The translations under genes and the position numbers were made by a program. A stretch of 6,325 bases of DNA from Paludibacter sp. Its GTDB lineage: Bacteria > Bacteroidota > Bacteroidia > Bacteroidales > Paludibacteraceae. The notes below the pieces were generated by a model. It was given only the letters and a program-made list of their open reading frames with translations, searched no databases and had not been told where the DNA came from. Shown piece by piece: positions 1 through 5,220 of this stretch (position 1 is the stretch's first letter; each line of letters opens with the position of its first letter). Where the stretch lies: positions 1 through 6,325 of the forward strand of contig JANJXE010000009.1 of the NCBI GenBank assembly GCA_024709185.1, written 5' to 3'.

Positions 1-1620
1 GATGGACCACTGGGCGAACGTTCCAACTTTATACTTTCGGCCCGCCAGTCGTACCTGCAATTTCTTTTTGATCTTATCGGATTGCCTTTTTTACCTACAT
101 ACAACGACTTTCAGCTGAAGTATAAATTCGATTTCGATAAGAAAAACCAGTTGACCATACTGGGAATTGGTGCCATTGATGATATGGTGCTAAACCTCGG
201 GATTAAAAACCCCACCGAATCGCAGCAGTACCTGTTGGCTTATCTTCCTGTTTATAAGCAATGGAATTATACAATAGGTGCTGTTTACAAACGATTCTCC
301 GATAACCATTTCGATACCTGGGTTCTGAGTCGTAACATGTTGCGTAATTCAAACTTTAAGTATCTGAATAATGATGAAACACAGCGTAAAATTCAGGATT
401 ACACCTCGGATGAAATTGAAAATAAATTCCGTTTCGAGCAAAATTATCCTTCCGGGTCGGTAAAATTTTCCTGGGGACTGGGTGCTACGTTATCGCGCTA
501 TACCAACGAAACCAGGAGAGAAATTTTTCTGGGTAATACTGTGCGTAATCTTGAATACGAAACCGACATCAATTTATTCAGCTACCAGGGTTTCGCTCAG
601 GTGTCCGACGAATACCTCGATCAACGTCTGAAATTATCGTTTGGAGTAAACTTCGTAGGAAACAATTACAATAAAAACATGAGTAATCCACTGAATCAGT
701 TTTCACCCCGCTTTTCGGCTTCGTATGAACTGAATGACAACTGGATACTGAACGGTAATCTCGGAAGGTATGCACTGCGTCCGGCCTACACTACATTGGG
801 ATATCGTGATGTGGATACCAAGGAGCTGGTGAATCAAAACGAAGACCTGCGCTACACCATCTCGAATCAGATAATCGGTGGTATTGAATACCAAAATGAA
901 AACAAAATCCGACTCACCGTAGAAGGTTTTTACAAGCACTACAACTACTATCCGCTTTCTGTAGAAGAGGGGTTGAGTATTGCCAGCAAAGGCACCAATT
1001 ACGGTCAGGTTGGTGATGAAGAAATTGTATCCAAAGGTAAAGGAAGAGCCTATGGGGTGGAATTCCTGCTCAAAATTATGCAGTGGAAGAATCTCAATGT
1101 AACCACTACCTATACCCTTTTCCGCAGTGAGTTTACCGATGTAAATGAAAAATACATTTCCTCATCGTGGGATACCCGTCAGCTACTCAACCTCATCGCT
1201 TCGTATAAGTTACCGGGCGACTGGAACATTGCCGGAAGGTGGCGTTTCCTCGGTGGTGCTCCTTACACGCCTATCGATGAAGATTTATCGACTTTAAAAT
1301 CGGCCTTCGACATCACCAATCAGGCTTATCTTGATTTCAACCGTTTTAATGAATTGCGGTTAAAACCCAGTCACCAGCTTGATTTGCGTATCGATAAAGA
1401 ATTTTATTTTAAAAAATGGCTGCTTAACCTCTATACCGACGTTCAAAATGTATATAATTTCCAGTCGGAAAGCGCCCCTGCCTATACAACTGTTAAAGAT
1501 GAGAGTGGAAAACCTGTAGTAACCCTTGATGGACAGGGACAGGAACGCTATCAACTCCGGATGATTGAAATGCTGGGTGGAAACATTTTACCCACCTTAG
1601 GCATTATAATTAAGTTTTAA
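1..1620 (+). CDS. TonB-dependent outer-membrane receptor, C-terminal part (5' end outside window)
   Basis: This is the beta-barrel part of a TonB-dependent receptor, which would take up a bound ligand across the outer membrane using energy from TonB-ExbB-ExbD. The frame is open from base 1, giving 539 visible residues; the methionine codon at 82 is internal. The first visible residues (SARQSYLQFLF, then LPFLPTYNDFQLKY) resemble the first barrel strands after the plug in Bacteroidota receptors. Further on come repeated amphipathic, aromatic-rich strands with Asn/Asp-rich turns, including SPRFSASYELNDNW and LGRYALRPAYTTLGYRD. The protein ends ...LGIIIKF, with the terminal Phe typical of outer-membrane barrels. 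The signal peptide, any carboxypeptidase-like N-terminal domain and the plug lie before the window. It does not look like a SusC protein, and no SusD partner follows. The ligand cannot be told from sequence; the downstream DUF2271-like gene probably belongs to the same operon. Confidence 0.93.
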   Translation, partial: DGPLGERSNFILSARQSYLQFLFDLIGLPFLPTYNDFQLKYKFDFDKKNQLTILGIGAIDDMVLNLGIKNPTESQQYLLAYLPVYKQWNYTIGAVYKRFSDNHFDTWVLSRNMLRNSNFKYLNNDETQRKIQDYTSDEIENKFRFEQNYPSGSVKFSWGLGATLSRYTNETRREIFLGNTVRNLEYETDINLFSYQGFAQVSDEYLDQRLKLSFGVNFVGNNYNKNMSNPLNQFSPRFSASYELNDNWILNGNLGRYALRPAYTTLGYRDVDTKELVNQNEDLRYTISNQIIGGIEYQNENKIRLTVEGFYKHYNYYPLSVEEGLSIASKGTNYGQVGDEEIVSKGKGRAYGVEFLLKIMQWKNLNVTTTYTLFRSEFTDVNEKYISSSWDTRQLLNLIASYKLPGDWNIAGRWRFLGGAPYTPIDEDLSTLKSAFDITNQAYLDFNRFNELRLKPSHQLDLRIDKEFYFKKWLLNLYTDVQNVYNFQSESAPAYTTVKDESGKPVVTLDGQGQERYQLRMIEMLGGNILPTLGIIIKF

Positions 1621-1648
1621 CATGTACAACGATTAAAATTCAAAAGTT

Positions 1649-2377
1649 ATGAAACAATATATTTATTTAGCTATCCTGCTGATTGTGAGCACTAGTTTAG
1701 TGTACAGTCAACGTAAAAAGGATATATACACAGTTGCGGGTTATGGAGAAGGCAATTCTGGTACGACATTAAACGTTCATTTCGAGAAAGGCAGACGTCA
1801 CAATCATCCACTGATGGCCATTTGGCTGGCGGATGAAAAAGGAAACTATATTCAAACGCTATATGTAGCCGAATCGATTGGCAAGGGAAATTTCCGACGT
1901 GTTGACCGCTCGACCGGCAAATGGCAATCGGGTGAAATTCAGCGTCCTGCAACCCTTCCCTATTGGGGACATCAACGGGGAGTGCAAAACGAATTCGGAA
2001 ACTTTCTTCCCAGTCCAAAGCAACCGGTAGTAGATGCCTACACGGGTGCAACTCCTCCGGGATCTTTCGATTATCAACTGACCACCGAAAAAAAACTGGA
2101 CGGAATCTACCAGGTATTTATGGAAATTAATCAGTCGTGGGACTGGAACGAGCATTGGTACAACGATAAATTCCCGAACGATAAAGAATACAAAACCTCC
2201 AGTCAGCCGGCGGTGATTTACCGTGCCACTATCGACACCCGTTCAGGCAATCGTCAGGCAGAGTTGACACCCATTGGCCGTAGTCATCATTCAGGCAAGG
2301 ATGGAATGTTATATACCGATTTGAATACGCTGACAACTGCACTGGAGATTGTCAAGCGCTGCACAGTGAGCTTTTAA
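1649..2377 (+). CDS. Exported DUF2271-like periplasmic protein
   Basis: A 242-residue protein with a Sec-type signal peptide: MKQ, a hydrophobic stretch at residues 5-18, and a probable cut after VYS (residue 20). There is no lipobox Cys, so it should be soluble in the periplasm. Features I associate with the DUF2271 family are a strand with HPLMAIWLADEKGNYIQTLY (about 53-72), RPATLPYW (99-106), DAYTGATPPG (129-138), an aromatic stretch SWDWNEHWY (163-171), and a C-terminal HHSGKDGMLYTDLNTLTTA (213-231). The length and ending look complete. The family has no firmly established biochemical role. I recall it often sitting beside TonB receptors and PepSY membrane proteins in Bacteroidota, which would suggest metal or siderophore handling, but that is inference. 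It starts 28 bp after the receptor stop, behind an A-rich leader without a clear Shine-Dalgarno sequence, and is probably co-transcribed with it. Confidence 0.82.
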   Translation: MKQYIYLAILLIVSTSLVYSQRKKDIYTVAGYGEGNSGTTLNVHFEKGRRHNHPLMAIWLADEKGNYIQTLYVAESIGKGNFRRVDRSTGKWQSGEIQRPATLPYWGHQRGVQNEFGNFLPSPKQPVVDAYTGATPPGSFDYQLTTEKKLDGIYQVFMEINQSWDWNEHWYNDKFPNDKEYKTSSQPAVIYRATIDTRSGNRQAELTPIGRSHHSGKDGMLYTDLNTLTTALEIVKRCTVSF

Positions 2378-2380
2378 AAT

Positions 2381-2421
2381 ACTTCAACAATTCAAACCAT
2401 ACCCTGTTGAATTGTTGAAGT
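2381..2421. terminator. Bidirectional hairpin terminator between convergent genes
   Basis: A perfect 15-bp inverted repeat (2381-2395 with 2407-2421; left arm ACTTCAACAATTCAA) encloses an 11-nt loop. It begins 3 bp after the DUF2271-like stop codon and lies about 20 bp past the stop of the minus-strand methyltransferase. The plus-strand transcript leaves the stem into TTTAGTAATT, and the minus-strand transcript into ATTTTAAAAG, so the U-tracts are short in both directions. The stem is AT-rich but long. Its place between converging genes supports a shared terminator. Confidence 0.8.
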
Positions 2422-2440
2422 TTAGTAATTCCCGAATATG

Positions 2441-3184
2441 TTAGCGGCCTTTTTCGTCGAGAAGCCGGGTGTAACTCTTAAGGAACTTAAGCAAGAAATA
2501 AAAAATTCCCGAAACAGCTGTCGACCAGAAAACCCAGTCGTACTGAAAAGGTAACTGAAGTACCGACAAGCGCAACACATGAAAAAGAAACAAGAGGAGA
2601 AAAATGGCAAACACCCCGTTTTTCTCCTTTTTTAGTACCTTTTTCAAACTGAAAGGATAGCGCGATTTAACTTTATTGCGCAACGAAGGGATAAATGCAG
2701 GAGTTTGATTGGCCCATCTAAGGTAAACTTCCCCAAATTTCCGACGCAAAAACTGCTCTTCGGCATACATGATGCGCTCGTAATAAATCCAGTAAGCCAA
2801 AGTAAAGACAGCCAGAAACCACCAGTTACCAATTAAAATCACCGTTCCCAGCCACATAAAGAAGTTGCCCAGGTACAGGGGATGACGTACAGTGGAATAG
2901 ATACCCAAGGTATTTACCTCATCGGCCAGTTGCTCTTTTGTATTTCTACCGGAAGTATTAGCGGGCGTATGTCCCACTGCAATAATACGAATGGCCAGTC
3001 CGAAAAAACTAACTGCCAAACTTATCTTTTGAAGGGTAAGGTATTCATCAGTATCGGCCAGTAGCCCATTTTGTAAATCGAAAATGAAAATAACAATGCC
3101 TGCCAGCACGATAATTAACGGTAGAAAACTACGGTAACGAAACAGGAAGTTACCCTGTTTTTCAATTGATTCCTGAAGAGCCAC
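2441..3184 (-). CDS. Isoprenylcysteine/phospholipid methyltransferase-family membrane protein
   Basis: A 247-residue multi-pass inner-membrane protein of the ICMT/PEMT-like superfamily, which transfers methyl groups from S-adenosylmethionine to lipid-type or membrane-embedded substrates. The signature is in the middle: VRHPLYLGN (residues 99-107), then a long hydrophobic stretch (108-135), ERIMYAEEQFL (136-146), FGEVYLRW (150-157) and PAFIP (162-166). The Arg-His-Pro and Glu-Glu elements are the conserved SAM-binding and catalytic region. Hydrophobic segments are near 21-37, 54-70, 103-118, 121-135, 190-209 and 217-235. The last two follow a Lys-rich linker (171-188) beyond the usual domain end. 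The start is GTG at 3184: an in-frame stop lies three codons upstream and no ATG occurs nearby in frame. The substrate is unknown, and bacteria generally lack prenylated CaaX proteins, so the name describes the fold only. It lies 78 bp downstream of ung and is last before the terminator. Confidence 0.85.
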   Translation of the reverse strand: MALQESIEKQGNFLFRYRSFLPLIIVLAGIVIFIFDLQNGLLADTDEYLTLQKISLAVSFFGLAIRIIAVGHTPANTSGRNTKEQLADEVNTLGIYSTVRHPLYLGNFFMWLGTVILIGNWWFLAVFTLAYWIYYERIMYAEEQFLRRKFGEVYLRWANQTPAFIPSLRNKVKSRYPFSLKKVLKKEKNGVFAIFLLLFLFHVLRLSVLQLPFQYDWVFWSTAVSGIFYFLLKFLKSYTRLLDEKGR

Positions 3185-3199
3185 GATTTTTTATTGTTT

Positions 3200-3225
3200 A
3201 ATGAGTTAATGATAAATGAGTAATG
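3200..3225. repeat. Short tandem near-repeat in the methyltransferase leader
   Basis: AATGAGTTAATG (3200-3211) is followed by AATGAGTAATG (3215-3225), a 15-bp period with one base deleted. It lies within the 78-bp gap between ung and the methyltransferase, about 16-41 bp upstream of the GTG start on the minus strand. It could be a small operator or a chance product of AT-rich sequence. I see no convincing Bacteroidota promoter (TTTG and TAnnTTTG) in the gap. Confidence 0.35.
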
Positions 3226-3262
3226 GGTGGGGATTAGAAAGTTAATCACGTAAATTTGTTTT

Positions 3263-3925
3263 TTACCAGTTGATAGGGGTTTGATTGTGTTGTTGCAGGT
3301 AATTGTTCGCTGCCGAAAAATGCCCGCATCCCAGAAAACCGCGGTAGGCCGACAAGGGAGAAGGATGTACAGCTTTCAGGATTAAATGCTCTTCAGCATT
3401 AATAACCGCTCCTTTTTTTTGCGCATACGAACCCCACAGCATAAATACCAGATTTTTTTTATGTGCCGATAGCCGGCTGATTACTGCATCGGTAAATCGT
3501 TCCCATCCTTTTCCCTGATGCGACCCTGCCTGATGAGCTTCCACGGTGAGCGTAGCATTCAACAACAATACACCCTGTCGGGCCCAGCGGGTCAAATCGC
3601 CATTCGAAGGTTTAGGGATCCCTAAATCCTGTTCAATTTCTTTGAAGATATTTACCAGCGATGGAGGTATTTCAATACCTGGCTGCACTGAAAAGCATAG
3701 TCCGTGTGCCTGTCCGGGACCATGATAAGGATCCTGACCAATAATAACTACTTTAACTGACGAGAGCGGACATTGATCGAAGGCATTAAAAATGAGAGAG
3801 GCAGGAGGAAAAATACGTTTCGAGGCATATTCCTGACGCACAAATCCGGTCAACTCCTCAAAATAGGGCTGATCAAATTCAGGCTGCAGGAGCTGTTCCC
3901 AGGAAGGTTCTATACGTACTTTCAT
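3263..3925 (-). CDS. ung: Uracil-DNA glycosylase, family 1
   Basis: Ung removes uracil from DNA, arising from cytosine deamination or dUMP misincorporation, as the first step of base-excision repair in the cytoplasm. The 220-residue protein has the full family-1 set: the water-activating loop [14 protein letters not shown] (63-76; catalytic Asp65, Tyr67), the uracil-stacking Phe78, PPSLVN (87-92), the uracil-recognising Asn123 in [20 protein letters not shown] (163-172), and the intercalation loop [11 protein letters not shown] (187-197; catalytic His187). It ends TPINW, as usual for Ung. I chose the ATG at 3925 because [13 protein letters not shown] aligns with the short N-terminus of bacterial Ung. 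An in-frame ATG at 3967 would add 14 poorly matching residues. Two A8 runs occur in the coding strand (3413-3420 and 3453-3460), with the frame intact. The start overlaps the stop of a small upstream reading frame (ATGA). Confidence 0.97.
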   Translation of the reverse strand: MKVRIEPSWEQLLQPEFDQPYFEELTGFVRQEYASKRIFPPASLIFNAFDQCPLSSVKVVIIGQDPYHGPGQAHGLCFSVQPGIEIPPSLVNIFKEIEQDLGIPKPSNGDLTRWARQGVLLLNATLTVEAHQAGSHQGKGWERFTDAVISRLSAHKKNLVFMLWGSYAQKKGAVINAEEHLILKAVHPSPLSAYRGFLGCGHFSAANNYLQQHNQTPINW

Positions 3926-3943
3926 ACGGTAATGATTGTTTTT
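3920..3943. repeat. Direct repeat copy 1, spanning the ung start codon
   Basis: This 24-bp segment matches 4012-4035 at 22 of 24 positions (differences at 3934 and 3939). On the minus strand the shared core reads ATTACCGTATGAAA and includes the ung ATG at 3923-3925. The copies are 92 bp apart, not a multiple of three, so they are not an in-frame protein repeat. Confidence 0.75.
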
Positions 3944-4017
3944 TTTATGGTCGTATGGAACTCGCATGCCAATATTACCACAACCTTGGATACGAAGTAG
4001 TTACATGCTCGTTTCAT
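3922..4017 (-). CDS. Possible 31-codon leader ORF overlapping the ung start
   Basis: A short frame starts at ATG 4017, just 30 bp after the patB stop, and ends with TGA at 3922-3924, sharing ATGA with the ung start codon. It encodes 31 residues beginning [11 protein letters not shown] and ending KKTIITV, with a modest hydrophobic run (VVVILA) and basic ends. Its start region nearly duplicates that of ung, so if ung is translated from ATTACCGTATGAAA this frame has an equally good initiation context. The overlap would allow translational coupling. I recognise no family, and there is no independent evidence of expression. It may simply be a by-product of the local duplication. Confidence 0.3.
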   Translation of the reverse strand: MKRACNYFVSKVVVILACEFHTTIKKTIITV

Positions 4018-4020
4018 ACG
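3952..4020 (-). promoter_or_regulatory. Imperfect hairpin in the ung leader
   Basis: The arms at 3952-3968 and 4004-4020 are inverted repeats matching at 14 of 17 positions, with a 35-nt loop. In the minus-strand transcript the 5' arm is CGTATGAAACGAGCATG and pairs as blocks of 6, 3 and 5 base pairs interrupted by mismatches. The 5' arm contains the ATG of the small leader frame. The hairpin ends 26 nt before the ung start codon. It could affect initiation at either start or reflect an old inverted duplication. There is no U-tract, so it is not a classical terminator. Confidence 0.4.
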
Positions 4021-4035
4021 GTAATAATTGATTTT
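4012..4035. repeat. Direct repeat copy 2, upstream of ung
   Basis: The partner of 3920-3943 at 22 of 24 identity. It carries the ATG (4015-4017) of the small leader frame in the same position that the other copy carries the ung ATG. It lies in the short gap after the patB stop codon. Confidence 0.75.
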
Positions 4036-4047
4036 CAATTTAAAACT

Positions 4048-5217
4048 TTACAAATTCTGTAAAGCGCTGCCCAACTGGCGCATAGCCCTCTCCAAAACAG
4101 ACCGCGGACAGGCAACATTCATTCGCAAATGGTATTCACCCCCTTCGCCAAACACAGTACCTTTATTTAATCCCAAACCTGCCTTAAAAGCAAAGAAACG
4201 ATGCAAATCATCTGTTTCCATGCCCAACTCCCGGCAATCGAGCCAGATAAGAAAAGAAGCTTCCGGTATCATGGGCTTGATTTGCGGAATATTTTTTTTC
4301 AGATACTCAACCACATACCGGATATTACCCTGTACATAATCAAGCATAGCCAGGCGCCACTCTTCTCCCTCTTCGTAGCAAGCCACTGTAGTGAGATAAG
4401 CAAACAGGTTGCCAGTGTTCATCTCTGCAGCTTCCAGAAAATGAGCAAATGTAGCCCTCAGCTCAGGATTTTGAATTATGTAGGACGAAGATACTATACC
4501 TGGCATATTGAACACCTTGGTAGGAGCCATAAACGTAACTGAACCCCGGTTAGCAGTTTCAGAAACGGTTGCATAGGGCAGATGCCTGTAACCACGATGC
4601 ACCATATCGGCATGTACTTCATCCGATACCACCAAAATATTATGCCGTGTGCATATCTCATCCACCCGGCGCAGCGTTTCTTCCGTCCATACTTTCCCCC
4701 CGGGATTATGTGGATTACAAAGAATAAACATCTTCGTGCGAGAAGTTATTTTTGATTCAAAATCATCAAAGTCCATCAAAAACTTCCCATCCTTTTCTTT
4801 CAGTGGATTCGTCACCACAACGCGTTCGTTGTTGCGAATCACATTAAAGAACGGATAATACACAGGAGGTTGAATGATAACCTCATCACCGGGATTGGTA
4901 TAGCACTGAACAGCAAACGATAAGGCGGGGACTATACCCGGCACAAAGCCCACTTCAGTAACCTTCAGGTTCCACTGATGATGATCGAAAACCCATTTTA
5001 CAAAGGATTCGTTAAAGTTTGCGGGGGGTACCGAATAGCCAAGAATCGGATGTTCGATTCGGCGACGAATGGTATCGAGAATGAAATCCGGGGTACGAAA
5101 ATCCATATCAGCCACCCATAGTGGTATAACATCAGTAGTTCCGAACAATGCCTTACATCGTTCCACCTTTACGGCATCGGTACCATGGCGATCTATTTCT
5201 TCATCGAAATTGTACAT
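4048..5217 (-). CDS. patB: MalY/PatB-type PLP-dependent cystathionine beta-lyase (C-S lyase)/aminotransferase
   Basis: A complete 389-residue fold-type I, class I/II aminotransferase-like enzyme of the MalY/PatB branch, which uses pyridoxal phosphate to cleave cystathionine or cysteine conjugates to a thiol, pyruvate and ammonia. N-terminal hallmarks are DAVKVERCKALF (14-25) and IPLWVADMDFRTP (31-43). Further motifs are LGYSVPP (59-65), PPVYYPF (117-123), the substrate-side CNPHNPGG (167-174, Asn171), the cofactor-pyridine Asp199 in VVSDEVHAD, the Schiff-base Lys234 in MAPTKVFNMPGI, and carboxylate-binding Arg365 in YHLRMNVACPR. Length matches the family (about 385-395). It should be cytosolic, in methionine/cysteine metabolism or sulfide and thiol release; the exact substrate is not readable from sequence. 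The ATG at 5217 lies 3 bp after the stop of the upstream phosphatase-like gene, which suggests translational coupling. An A8 run at 4292-4299 does not disturb the frame. Confidence 0.93.
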   Translation of the reverse strand: MYNFDEEIDRHGTDAVKVERCKALFGTTDVIPLWVADMDFRTPDFILDTIRRRIEHPILGYSVPPANFNESFVKWVFDHHQWNLKVTEVGFVPGIVPALSFAVQCYTNPGDEVIIQPPVYYPFFNVIRNNERVVVTNPLKEKDGKFLMDFDDFESKITSRTKMFILCNPHNPGGKVWTEETLRRVDEICTRHNILVVSDEVHADMVHRGYRHLPYATVSETANRGSVTFMAPTKVFNMPGIVSSSYIIQNPELRATFAHFLEAAEMNTGNLFAYLTTVACYEEGEEWRLAMLDYVQGNIRYVVEYLKKNIPQIKPMIPEASFLIWLDCRELGMETDDLHRFFAFKAGLGLNKGTVFGEGGEYHLRMNVACPRSVLERAMRQLGSALQNL

Positions 5218-5220
5218 ATC

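Noticed and set aside
82..1620. Start of the TonB receptor at the ATG codon at 82.
   Set aside because: The frame is open from base 1 and the residues before 82 already match the barrel part of the family, so the true start lies before the window.
1692..2155. Overlapping minus-strand open frames of 119 and 98 codons opposite the DUF2271-like gene.
   Set aside because: Shadows of the real gene: no recognisable domains, Cys/His/Arg-rich composition, and the plus-strand frame has a signal peptide and family motifs.
2592..2633. A terminator-like hairpin on the plus strand (AGGAGAAAAA with TTTTTCTCCT, then a T run) inside the methyltransferase gene.
   Set aside because: It falls in antisense orientation within a solid coding region, where Lys-rich codons are followed by Phe/Leu codons, which naturally gives complementary A- and T-rich tracts. 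The hairpin at 2381-2421 already explains plus-strand termination.
3926..3967. A longer ung start at ATG 3967, adding 14 residues.
   Set aside because: The added residues do not resemble any Ung N-terminus, whereas the start at 3925 gives a normal 220-residue protein. The frame upstream overlaps the repeat and hairpin region.
3970..3977. TAATATTG on the minus strand as a Bacteroidota -7 element for ung.
   Set aside because: It has one mismatch to TAnnTTTG and no TTTG-like -33 element at the right distance, so the match is within chance in AT-rich sequence.
4026..4040. Small palindrome AATTGA-TTT-TCAATT after the patB stop as a terminator.
   Set aside because: The stem is only six AT-rich base pairs with a 3-nt loop and no U-tract in the minus-strand direction, too weak to call.
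4028..4542. Plus-strand open frames of 103 and 113 codons opposite the end of patB.
   Set aside because: They are antisense to a well-supported PLP enzyme, overlap one another and have no family features.
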